Below, in pieces: positions 45,634 through 56,819 of a DNA stretch of 64,000 nucleotides (positions are counted from its first letter, which is position 1; each line of letters begins with the position of its first letter). The translations under genes were made by a program, and so were the position numbers. Below the pieces are notes generated by a model that was not told the DNA's origin, ran no database searches, and saw only the letters and a list, made by a program, of their open reading frames with translations. Source of the DNA: Zoroaster sp. YZ-2022 (taxonomy: Eukaryota; Echinodermata; Asteroidea; Forcipulatida; Zoroasteridae); NCBI GenBank assembly GCA_029582265.1, contig CM055816.1, positions 80,160,472 through 80,224,471 of the forward strand, in the 5' to 3' direction.

Positions 45634-46690
45634 GGAGTGTCGTGGCCGAGCGGTCTAGCGCACTGAACTCAAGTTCTGGTGTTGCCAGCAGCAGAGTGTG
45701 GGTTCGAGCCCCGGCCGTGACACCTGTGTCCTTGAGCAAGACACTTAACCATAATTGCTTCTCTCCATCCTGAGGAAGACTATAAGTCACGATTGGATAG
45801 TCTTGACATTTTACCGTTGTCTTTTAGAAGAGAAATTGGTGATCTTATATATTTTTTTAATTGTAAAATTACACATTTTAATATTGATCGTTATGTTAGT
45901 TTTAATGTAACTCAAGGCCGTCCTACCACTAGACTTTCTTCTGATCCTTATATGTTAACTGTTCCTAGGTATAAAACTGAATCACATAAATATTTTTATT
46001 TTCAGCGGATTGTTCCAATCTGGAATCAACTTCCTTTGGCAGCAAGATCTGCCACTTCACTTTCGTCGTTTAAATCTCAAATATCTCAGTTTTACAGAAC
46101 AAAATTTTCTTCCAGTTTTTCGGTAGATAATATTTGCACATGGATGTCCTTTTGCCATTGCTCTCTCTGTCGGCGTATTTAATTTGTTGCTTAATGTTGT
46201 CTTTTTCCGTCCTAACTTGCTTCAGCGGTCCTCCAGTGGTGTAACGGGGCGGGGAGGGGGGTGGGGGTGTAAAGAGGTATATAATGTTTAGTAGGTTTCT
46301 TGTGGTAGGATGGCCTTGTAGAGGTGCTGGTCACCTGTTCTATCTTACCATTCACTGGCTTTGTTTAAAATGAATTTTTGTGTATTTGTAGTTTATTAGG
46401 GTTTGGTTTTATATTTAATTGATGTAATCTGATTGCCAGTGTAAAATGTAATAAAATAAAAATAAAATAAAAATAAATGGGTACCTGTGAAGGCAGAGAT
46501 GGTTTGCTCTCTATGCGCTAGAAATGGCAGCAATTGAGCTGTATACTCCCCAGGGAGCTGAGATGGTTTCAGGAATGATTTATGAGCCTTATGAGCCTTA
46601 TGAGCAGGGATAATAATATAATGCGCCTTGAGCGCCACTTAGTTGGTGGATACGTGCGCTATATAAATCTATACATTATTATTATTATTG
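45634..46690 (+). mobile_element. SINE (45634-45771 and 46475-46690) interrupted by a truncated LINE
   Basis: The head GGAGTGTCGTGGCCGAGCGG, with B-box-like GGTTCGAGCCCC, breaks off at CTCTCCATCC. The body resumes at 46475 with AATGGGTACCTGTGAAGGCA and ends in (ATT)n at 46690. The body matches the intact SINE at 47455-47757 across the break, so about 700 bp were inserted. Confidence 0.85.
45772..46474 (+). mobile_element. 5'-truncated non-LTR retrotransposon (LINE) 3' end
   Basis: The frame to the stop at 46182 gives DSLDILPLSFRREIGDLIYF... YFYFQRIVPIWNQLPLAARS, the usual C-terminal tail after the reverse-transcriptase domain of CR1/Jockey-type LINEs. It is followed by a 3' UTR and an (AAAAT)n tail (46449-46474). 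The reverse-transcriptase core itself is absent, so this is a dead copy. It lies inside the SINE. Confidence 0.8.
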
Positions 46691-47085
46691 CCACTAATGG
46701 CAATATTTTGTAAATTCTAAGCACTCATATTGATGATATTTGCAACTATTTTGACACACTAGACATGCTAGACAAGCCTACGTTGCTTAATACAAGTTCA
46801 ACTATCCGAGCTCCCACAAAATATCACCCCGAAAATATTACAGGAAAGAATTTCGGTCCTACTAAAAACTGACAACTCACGACAACACATTCTAAATGCA
46901 CTGAAAGCTCAAAAATAAAGTTATAAATATGTTTATAAGGGACAGTGGCATACATACAGGGTTTCAGTTTTTTTAAATGTGGTTTTAATTAGCAATAAAA
47001 AATGATTTTCTTTGTGAGTTGTCGTCAGTTGTTGTGAGTTGTCGTCAGTTGTCTTGAGTTGTTTATTTTTAGTAGGACCCAAGAA

Positions 47086-47800
47086 TGTTGTATCCGATCA
47101 ATCTCCACTTTTTAACGGGATTTTTGGAATTTGTTTGCATCCACTAACCAGTTAAAAATTATATTGATTTTTAATGGTACAGAAAGCAAAAACTATCTTT
47201 AAAATCCACTTTTATGATGGTTTTTGGACTTGATTTCATTGTAAAAAAAAATCCTCCCCTTCAAAAAATAGAACAACCCTCTTGTAGTTGCCACTGTGTA
47301 TATACCGTGTTGGAAGAGTTGACAAGATCAGACCGACATGACTGAGGAAGTCATCGTATACCAAAAATGCCTGATTTTTCATGAAATAAATATCCAGGAA
47401 TAATTTGAAGTATATGTCCATCACCATCCATATGTTCTCCACTTTACTGGGTAATAATACTAATAATAATGTGGACTTATATAGCGCACGTATCCACCAA
47501 ACTCGTGCTCAAGGCACATTATATTATTACCCCTGCTCATCAGGCTCATAAATCATTCCTGAAACCATCTCAGCTCGCTGGGGGAGTATACAGCTCAATT
47601 GCTGCCATTACAGCGCATATAGGGCTAATCAAACACAACAACCAACTCTGCCCTCACAGGTACCCATTTACCCCTGGGTGGAGAGAAGCAATTATGGTAA
47701 AGTGTCTTGCTCAAGGACACAAGCACCATGGTCGCGATTGGGATTCGAACCCACATTAGGTAAGATTACATTATTGTTATATTGAATGAGAAAAAGTTGG
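47086..47800 (+). repeat. AGAATGTCGTATC element, copy 3, split by a SINE
   Basis: It begins AGAATGTTGTATCCGATCAA and matches the complement of 850-1269 as far as CTCCACTTTACTGGGTAA. After the SINE (47455-47757) the match resumes at AGGTAAGATTACATTATTG. The far end is degenerate. Confidence 0.75.
47455..47757 (-). mobile_element. SINE, minus orientation, A-box part missing
   Basis: (AAT)n, then the standard body (AGCGCACGTATCCACCAAAC ... CATTTACCCCTGGGTGGAGA ... TGCTCAAGGACACAAG) and a B-box-like complement (GGGATTCGAACCC). The head with the A-box is absent. It is inserted into the repeat element 47086-47800. Confidence 0.8.
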
Positions 47801-49700
47801 CACTCGGCACTTTGTAGGTTTCAAAGAGGGTGGCAATTTTGAAGAGAGGTAAACGGAAAAACAAACTGCGTGTGCAACGATTTTATGACGGCTGTCTTAT
47901 GTGTGCATACACTTGCTGTATTTTATTAGCGCTATACGACCATGTGATGTCGCAGTAACCACATAACATAACCACAGTAAGGAAATTAAGATATTAAGAA
48001 AAAAGCAAAACTCGTAAAAATATAACAGAGTTACCATGGAATTGCCCTTAAAAATTAATTTTTCCCATGCAATGATGTGTGCAAATATTAATTCTCAACA
48101 CTTTATAGAATTTTTGGGGAAACAAATGAAAGTTTGGCAGGTTAGCACACACCATATGTTCGTGCACACATTTTGGATTGAAGCTTTACATCCAAATCCA
48201 TGATGCTTTGCAATACAAATGTAAGCACGTGCGCTGTGTCGAAAAAAAGAATAGGGCTTAGTTTAATCCTACAATGGGTTCGCTTGATGAGCGTGTGCAA
48301 CAGAATCTACCTGATGACCCCCAAGAAGTTCAGGTTGAACAGAAACAGCAGGATAGTTTCAACACTCACCTTCACTTACATTATTTAGACTGTACTCACA
48401 ATGCATGAGATTGCTATAAAAATGTTTTGTAAAATGTGAAATTTAATTTAGGGTTAGGCTTGGCAGGGAATATTAATATTAGCCATGTTAGCTTTTGGTT
48501 GGTTTGATATCATGAAATGAAAGACTGAATTCTCATTAATAATTACTTGTGAATATGAAAACAAAAGTTAGCAAAATTGCATTAAAATCAGCACTTTTTA
48601 TTTGACAATTTGTCACGGAAACTCTGGATCCTAGATGAATACAGTCAGTGATCTGTCAACATGTATGTGTGCACTACTTCCAAAATTGCAAGGCTCATAA
48701 CCTTTTGGTTTTGATGGATCCTTTTTGCAACATTGACTGGCCAGCTAAACTGTAGTCTATGACAAAAAAATTTAAAAACCTTGATTTGAGGTCCAAGTTA
48801 CTTGGACTAGTGCATGGCCAGGTTTCAGTTGATGCTCAATATGCGGCAGTGTGCACCCCCTCCTCTCATTGTGTCTTCATTGTGTTGAAGGAATCTTAGG
48901 AATTCTTTATAGGATGTGGGGGGGGGGGTCCATTAACAATAGATCAACAGTGTTAGTGTATAGGGACACTTGGGAGGGGGTGGCACTCTGCTGCGTATTG
49001 AGCATGGTATATTAGGTTTACATGTTTTTATACAAACTGGTGGCCCCCTAGTAACTGTCTGGTATCCTGAATTTCCTCACAAGTTGTTGAACAAAAAGTG
49101 ATTATTTTGACATGTCCAAGTTTGGCTTTATTCTTTCATTTTAGGTCACATCATTTTGTGAAGCTGCCTCCATTTTCTTTTTCTTTTTTTCTTTTATTTG
49201 TTGTGGCCACCATCAAACTTAGTCATACAAAGTCTACATTTTCATGCACTTCTTGCACCATTTTATGAATCGATTAATTTTTGTGATACATTGTATTTTA
49301 GACCTCTACCAAGTCACCAAGGGCCGTTTTGAATTGTTTTGAACAGCCATTTTGAATCTCAAAAATGCCGGCCATCTTGGAAAAAAAACGCACAAATAAA
49401 AAATTAAAAAAAACACACGATGGCTGGAAGATCAACCGTTATTATTTTTATTTAGCCCTATGCTACATGTATTAAACCCAGCTATATTTATCATTAATGT
49501 ATGCTGCCAAGCCCAGGTTTTTTCAACACAAGTGTAGTGTTATAGATAGGCACAATCATCAGTGCTGCTTGAAGCAACATTTACCAGTGCCCACTTGTTT
49601 GGCTTTATTTCGGGTATTCTTGTTTTCCTTTTCCTCTTGTAATTTCGGAATCAATTGAGGATTTGTTTCTAAGACACATGTACATGAGAAAAATACATGA
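47801..49700. other. No gene seen
   Basis: AT-rich DNA with short frames only. It precedes the SET gene and may include its earlier exons, but none could be supported. Confidence 0.45.
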
Positions 49701-49724
49701 CAATTTTTTTTTTTACAGAACGCC

Positions 49725-50417
49725 ATGTCCCAAATGCTTGGTACATGTAGGACTAGGAGCAAACGTACTTGTCCACCCACATCTTTTCCTTGGAAGGATG
49801 CAGAAGATTACATCGCTGCTGCAACAGACAGGCCCGGATTTCAATGTCTGAACATCAGCAAATATGTTGGTAAGAAATAGGTGCACATGCCTAATACCAA
49901 AATACCAGGGTTCTTCATGGTAGAATATTAACATGGGGTGGCAACTTATCCGATCTGCAGCTTGATCAGTTGAAGTTGCATCATGGACATTGAAGAAACA
50001 ATTATGCCTACAGGAAAATTTGTTACGTACTCTATAGCTCTAAGACTAGAGTACTTTGTTTGATCTTCCATGTGTAGTTTGTCGTAATTTTTCTCTATTT
50101 TAAATTGGTTAGTCCCAAGGCCAATGTTATGCACAGTACATGTACAGTACATACATATTATGTGTACATGTATATCATTTTCACATTTAAAGCGTGAAAC
50201 AATTTTTATTTTGATACATGTACAACTTAACTTAATTTTCTATTTCTTTTTAAGGGCGAGGTGTTTTTACCACAAAAACATTTGCTCGAGGTGATTTTTT
50301 GTTGGAGTACATGGGAGACCACATAACCCACAGAGAAGCATTACGGCGTGAGAAGTCATACTCGGATAAGGAAGGCAACTTCATGTTTTTCTACAAGGAC
50401 GGGGGGAGAAATAAATG
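49725..50417 (+). CDS. SET-domain (KMT5A-like) lysine methyltransferase, partial gene
   Basis: Exon 49719-49869 (acceptor TTTTTACAG; ATG at 49725) encodes MSQMLGTCRTRSKRTC..., then FPWKDAEDYIAAATDRPGFQ and NISKYV. It joins in phase (GTT G|GG) to 50255-50417, encoding GRGVFTTKTFARGDFLLEYM, GDHITHREALRREK and FFYKDGGRNKW, ending in the donor TG|GTAAAT. The GRGVF and G-D-FLLEYMGD motifs are the S-adenosylmethionine-binding start of a SET domain. The catalytic C-terminal half is not found downstream, where a repeat element (50511) and the odd block from 51.3 kb follow. The gene is either interrupted or has a distant next exon. The start could also lie in an earlier exon. Confidence 0.75.
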
Positions 50418-50510
50418 GTAAATAAATACACAATTTGCCCCATCATAGCAGCCTGCACATATTTCTTTCTATTTTAACCCTTGTACATTTTGCCCTTACA
50501 GAACCTAACT

Positions 50511-50680
50511 AGGGCTGTGCGTTTTCGGATATTTTTGGAACCGGATACCCGAAATCAGGAAAGTTCGGATACCCGGATACCCGTTTTCATTTTTGTTGAA
50601 AACATGCCTCCTTTGGTGTACAAATACATGTAAATGTTAACAAAATTGACCTTTATAATACAGAGGATACCATATTTAAT
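50511..50680 (-). repeat. Partial copy of the GCACAGCC-ended element
   Basis: AGGGCTGTGCGTTTTCGGAT and the following 120 bp are the complement of 42110-42233. The other end is lost. It lies in the intron or 3' flank after the SET exon. Confidence 0.75.
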
Positions 50681-50899
50681 TTGATCCTTATTAAAGTATA
50701 ACATCTTGGTGACAAAATATTGTATAAATTTACGGAAAGTTATTTTTGAAATAAAACCGTAAAAATTGCTACAGAAGTGTCTTTAATAACCCAATTTACA
50801 AAAAGAAAGCCCAAATGATCGCTCGCGCGCGCTTTGCCGGTGCATCACACAGCTACAATACAGTGGCCTCACACGTGACTGTGTTAGGGAGTGACTACC

Positions 50900-51040
50900 A
50901 TCATCAGAGCGCGTGCGTATAGCAAGTTGACTTTGTGGGAACCCGTTGTGGGAAAACAATTCATGTGCTTCGCCTTGCCGCGCCCATGCCTTCTAAATAA
51001 GGATATCATGTACGCCATGTTGGCTTTGGATCAGAGCGCA
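50900..51040 (+). repeat. Local direct repeat ATCAGAGCGC...TATAGCAAGTTGACTT
   Basis: About 30 bp is repeated at 50905 and 51027. Between them, 50968-51028 (CTTCGCCTTGCCGCGCCC..., ATGTTGGCTTTGGAT) recurs in direct orientation at 61590-61660. Confidence 0.75.
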
Positions 51041-51299
51041 TGCGTATAGCAAGTTGACTTTTATGTTCATGTCACAAAACATGTGTTGAATGTCATTGGT
51101 CAAAGTCGATGACAAGTGAACTAACCTGTTGTGGAAATGACAGGTAGTGAAGCTTTGTTCGACCGTTCCGCCAGTTTGATCAGCGTCGATCAGGAGATTG
51201 AACACTGACGCCCAGATCCGGCGGACATATTGAAACATGACGATTTTTAGCTGTAGCAGATTGCAGTGAGGAAGATTGCAATATTTACCCTTATGATTT

Positions 51300-54200
51300 T
51301 GTTATATGGGCACATATTAGGCATGGACTTTAAACCTCCATAAAACAAACCGTGACGATCAGGTTGCAGTTTAAAGTGATCCTTCATGTTGAACACACAC
51401 TATTAAAGTCCCGATGTATACACAAGCAATCCATGTTTACCCAAACAGTAACGGATCGTTCCCATAATGCAGGTCGGCATGAACAACGAGGTTTCGTTCT
51501 GACCAGCCCTCAAATCGACAACCCCGTCACGTATGCGTTAGCAGACAGTCCGTCAGCCCGCAGCGCAGCGATCAAACAACGCGACTGACACCGCCAGCCT
51601 GCAGGCGCCAGACCTGCACCGACGATGGACTGCCCAGCCATTGCCTGTTGCGTCATACGGTGCCGATCGCCCGCAGGCGAGGTTCATCTCAGTTTGTTTG
51701 CCAGTTCGAACCGACCAGTTCGTGGCGCCCGACGGTGGACACCGACACCAGACAGGTGTCGCAGGTATTAGCCCGGCCACGCCAATATCACAGCCGAGTC
51801 GTTGGCGCAAAACCTGCGGATGCTCAGCAGTGCAAACAGTTGCATCCAGGTGACGATCACCTGCACCTATCCAGGTCCCCCGGCATGCAGCACGACAGTT
51901 GCAGCCCCAAAATGTGCCAGAGCACGGATCATTGAGCTAGCCAGCCGTGATGGGGCATGCATTCACCAGACATCAGAGATCCTCGATTGCGGACTGAGCA
52001 CGCATGTTGCCAGCCACGCCAGTTGCAGCTTGATTGCGTGCGGGTATGAGGCGGAGCATTGTGAACGTACGCATGATCAGACGCACATGCGTACCCTCAT
52101 GCGGCGAATTCCCACAATCAGGAGCATTATGGCACAGACACTGATGACACATCGATTTTGACCACGCTGACGAGTCACCATGCAGCAGCCCGAGCCATAG
52201 GCCCAATGTGCCTACCTTTATCATTTCATTATTGTATGTTGCGCCCACCAGACCAGCACTTTAGCGTCATTTTACAACAGCGTTTTGCATAAGATAAATG
52301 ACATATTTTGTCATATGTTATTACAGCCGATTATTGCGTACGAATTATTCAGCATACATCACCCAGCAAACAGGTTACTTTTGTCGATTGCCGATAACGC
52401 CTCGGTCAATCGGGAAGGTTGATTGACGGTCGACCATCCCACCGCCTGAGGAGGCCGAGGTCGTCATCATCGCGATACATAGCGGAGTACAGCGGCCGAT
52501 TACCGCAAGATTCGGATCTCAACCACAACCAGCATAAATTCTGCATACACGAACAAAGCGCGGGAGACAGACACCATACCGTAGACGGTTCATTCACTGC
52601 GAACATGAATTATGAACGAATCAGCAGAAGAGGTCAAACGCACGAGGCTGCGCGTGAGACAGAATCATGTCGTGACGACGGGATCGAACGATCACGATCG
52701 AATCGGCCTCAACGGCAGCGCCAAACGCATGCCAGACGGACCTTTGCAGACCAGCAAATGAGGGCACCTGCCAAAGGCCACGAGCGCGAGGTGCCGGGGA
52801 GATGAAACGCATGATTAGTGGCCATCCTCGCCCATAATTACCATAGACACGACGACGCAGTGAGATACAGCGGAGATGACAAACGGTCGGATGACATCCG
52901 CACAGCGAGACGGTCGACTGCATGGGCAGGAACGAGCGCAGCAGAGATGAGATGACCCATGAACCCAGGATCACCTCCCATCAGGGCATGACGCACATAA
53001 ACGAGGCTTCACGCCAGATGGCGGCTTGATGCGCACGGCGATACACGAGTCAGAAACAGCGCTGGGCAGCCATGCGCCATTCACAGCGCAGCCCTCAGCG
53101 GTGCCTCGCGCGATTGAGCCGTGTCTCGCGACGAGCGACCCGAAGAACCTGCCCCGCGTCCCCAGCCATACGGCCCACCAGCTCATCTGATCAAACGGAC
53201 CATCAATACCGACAGGCCGGTAACAACATGATCAGCGGTCACACCCGCGACATTTCAGCCTGTTCGCCCTGAACGGTCAGTTGCGTTAGCATGCCCCGCC
53301 TGACCATTGTTTTCGACGACATTCACCACCACAGCGTTTATAACCGTTCAGCCGACGCCCCCTAGTACCAGAACTGAGTTCACCCGAACACCGTCTGTTT
53401 TGCCTGCGGCGAACACGATTACTTTATGCTCAAACATGGAGACCAACAAATTACAACAATATGGGTCAAAGTGATCCCACTATCATTGCACTGATTGACC
53501 GTGGTGACCGTAATCGCGTAAAGACGATATCAGAACATCACGATACACTTAACATTTGGCGTCATTCTGACCGAGGGTAGTCCGATTCCCGTCTTGACGG
53601 GACACGGCTACGGTCGGGTTACTACGACGAAACAGCTCAGACCAGAAACCAGTGCACGGTTCCCTTCCGACGACATGCAATGTGCCCACCTGAAATAGGT
53701 CAATGTGAGGAAAGAATACACCTTCGGTCATCATGCCCAATAGCCCCCACCGCACGTACTCGAAAACAACAAGATGGTTTGCGAACCGGCACATACAGTT
53801 AACCGGTCAACGTCGCGCTGACAGCCTGATGGCGCCCCACGGGACCGTTAGCATGAGGCATGATCTCAGCTGACCACCAACGATATCCTCATCGGCGATT
53901 AGCGCAAACAGTTCAGCAACACGAACAGCGAAAGCCGATCTGCCCGGTGATCAACCGACACGATTGCGAATCATAAGATGGATGCTGAGGCCAAATCTGA
54001 CAGACCAGACCATTCACGAGCATGGAGCGTGTGCCTCATCCTCATCAGCGATCTCCAATCAGCCCGTCACATACTTCGGTTCCATGGAGCTTTGCCATCG
54101 TCTTTGTTTTCATACTGCCAACACGCCAGCCAGAAAACACAGACGGACGCAGTCTCCCCTTTCCGTCAGAGGATGGTCCGGCCTTCAATCCGGAAGTTCA

Positions 54201-55600
54201 TCTGCCATCGCCAGCTGGCGGTCAACGGAATGTAGCTCACCACATCGCGTAACGTGACGCCATGCCGCGCCAGCGGTGTAAACAGTGTGATACAAAGTCG
54301 ACACAAAATATAACTCGATGGTTTTTCGAATACTTATTTTTATTCACTCTTTGGGCCCGACGTACAACGACGATTATCGATACGTCAATATATAAAGAAA
54401 TTGTCAACCGTTATAACCGCGCACACATCACGCAAGACACACATTAAACCCCATAAAACACGTAAATCAACATTGATCCCTGTGGTTTTCAGCTGGCTTG
54501 CACATGGCGCGCACGATGGATGAATAGATGAGGATGGCAGACCAGGCTAATCATCAGAACAGTCATGAAGGATTCATACACAATCAGAGTCAATCATCTG
54601 GTTTTGCACAGTGATTGTTCACCCTGCACAACACGACAACCACCGTTCATCACCGACAACACAGCACATGATTTTGATTATCTTCGACGGTCAGTTGATC
54701 CGTCTCGCTGCATCAACGAACCGTTCAGCCCAGTCCGAGAGCTCACACGCCAGTACCATTCACAGAAACCCCAGCTTTAAACGTCAGGCTCGTTCACACA
54801 GACCGTTCATCCATGAACACGCCCACCAGTGCCTGAATCACGGCATCATTTTCGAACAGCAACGACCGCCCTTCGGTTGTCGTCCGTAATAGCAACACCA
54901 TGGCAATCATCATGACTGGCATCGAGGTGGTGTTATAGATGGTCCATCAAAACACATTATAGATGTTTTTACCGTTTAATTACATGGTCAGTCTTTCTGA
55001 ACCATCTGGTTCATCGCCCTCAGCCTTTGCCGAAGTAGTCCGCCCGGCATGGATTGCCCAGACCAGCCAGCCCACCACGCCCCTATTTGCCGATCTTCCG
55101 CATCACTGACCGTGAGCGCCAGCCCAGATAAACCATCAGGACTGGTGACTCGCTGATCAACCAAAACGGATTGCGCACTGGCTGATCTTCAGCCTGGCTC
55201 TGACCACGCACCGACACGATTACCATCCGCTACCCTTCAGCAGTTTTCAGTCTTCTTCCAGTTCGCTTCCGGAACCAGATTGTCTTCCACCGATGAACCT
55301 CACGACTTCACCGCAGTATTCCCCTGAATCATCTTCCCCGAGTCTTCGTTCATCCCGCGTGCAGATCCACTGTTTATTTCGACCAAATCAAATGCCGCCG
55401 GTTCGACCATTGTCGACGTCAGAATTCGTCCAGATTGATATGCACTTCAGAATCATCGTCAACTTCATCCATTTTAGATTTCTTCACATAGTCAGAGCGC
55501 TCAGCCCGCCTGAACCAGCATTACCGAGCTTGACAGCAGAAACACTCTGATTGACCTTGACAGCATCCTCCGATTGAAAAGAACGCGAAATAGTTTACAT
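51300..55600. other. Block of higher GC, ORF-poor sequence of unknown nature
   Basis: Base composition, loss of A/T runs and frequent CAG, GCC and CGAC words set this block apart from both flanks. No frame exceeds about 130 codons and none shows a domain. An AT-richer island at 52270-52430 is an inverted, diverged copy of 60065-60230, which ties the block to local DNA. It could be degenerate satellite-like or foreign DNA, or a poor consensus. No gene is claimed. Confidence 0.5.
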
Positions 55601-55845
55601 ACAGGCTCATAACCACCATTTTCGCCGCCTATTTCGCCGCTCGCTCGCTCGCCATTTCGCCGCTCATTTGCTCATTTTGTTGCTCATTACTAAAGCCTGG
55701 CCTGTTAAGTTTATTTCAGCTTGCCATTCGTTGTTGCGCCATTTGCCGCTTGCCGTTTGTTATTGCCAGCCATTTGCTCGTTTCGCCATGCTCATTTGCG
55801 ATACCCTTTGCGATACCCTTTCGTGTTTGTATTTCAGTAAAAAGA

Positions 55846-56030
55846 GCAAATGAGCAGCAAAATGAGCAGCGAAATGAGCAAATGAGCAGCGAAATGAGCA
55901 AATGAGCAGCGAAATGAGCAAATGAGCAGCAAAATGAGCAAATGAGCAGCAAAATGAGCAAATGAGCAGCGAAATGAGCAGCGAAATGAGCAAAAAATGA
56001 GCAGCGAAATGAGTAGCGAAATGAGTAGTT
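55846..56030 (-). repeat. Minisatellite AATGAGCAGCGAAATGAGCA
   Basis: Units of 10-22 bp built from AAATGAGCA and GCAGCG. The complementary words (CGCTCATTTGCTCATTTT) stand at 55640-55690, so the array has a short inverted counterpart. Confidence 0.9.
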
Positions 56031-56109
56031 ATAGGCCCATATATAAACTATTTCTTTCGTTTCTTTTCAATCGGAGATTAAGCATCAGAGATTCAACATG
56101 AATGTTATT

Positions 56110-56815
56110 TCTGTCAAACCCCATGCTTGTCACCAGTGCAAAAAGCTTTGACGAGATATAACCATGGAGGCATGCAGAACATGTACATACCGAAGAGAAA
56201 TCTAAATGGATGGATGAAGTTGACGATGATTCTGAAATTAAAGCTATCCAATCTGACAATTCTGGACGTCGATAATTCTGGAACCTGATTTTAAAAAGCG
56301 TAGATTTGAAGATTCGGAAATAGAAACTTGTGAAACTGAATCTCACGCAGGATGAAGACGAAGATTTGAGGAAAGATGATTCAGAATCCTGATACGGAGG
56401 TGGAATATGACGAATCATCGGAAGAGGATGAGTCTAGTTCTGAATTGGAAGACAATGCCACTTTTCGGAGACTGGTTGGAAGAGGCTAAAGAGGCTACTG
56501 AAGAGATGTGGTGTGAAAAATATGAAAAATACGTCAACGGGGGGTATGAGTGAAGATCAAGCCAAGGAAAAAGCCAATAGGAAAACCCTTTGGGCAGTCA
56601 AGCGAATCTTTTTCAACAAATACAAGGATTTTTTGTCAAGTTACCTACATCTGAAAGATAATGGCGCTCATCAGGATATTGCGGAAGATCTCGAAGAAAA
56701 AGTAAATAAAGGCATGGAAGTAAACAAAGCTCTGAACAGAGTAATGCCTAAACTCCATACCAAATTTGACGGACTACTTCAACTAAACGAGGATGAAGAG
56801 AACGAGGAAGAGTGA
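56110..56815 (+). pseudogene. C2H2 zinc-finger protein pseudogene, several frameshifts
   Basis: Protein-like segments follow one another in changing frames: a finger remnant (KPHACHQCKK ... HAEHVHTEEKSKWMDEVDDD), an acidic region (FKKRRFEDSEIETCETES, DTEVEYDESSEEDESSSELE), then FGDWLEEAKEATEEMWCEKY, and finally an open frame from 56513 (MSEDQAKEKANRKTLWAVKR... to the stop at 56815). At least four frame changes or stops separate them. Similar Zn-finger proteins with an acidic linker and a helical C-terminal region occur in cnidarian and echinoderm genomes, to my knowledge often in many copies. No function is claimed. Confidence 0.65.
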
Positions 56816-56819
56816 TGAT

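Noticed and set aside
45634..45720. tRNA-like sequence with A and B boxes
   Set aside because: It is the head of a dispersed SINE; no complete tRNA fold or anticodon loop is supported.
51300..55600. Plain bacterial contamination
   Set aside because: It was not accepted as the main reading because no long frames exist and an inner island matches 60.1-60.2 kb; it is kept open as an artefact possibility.
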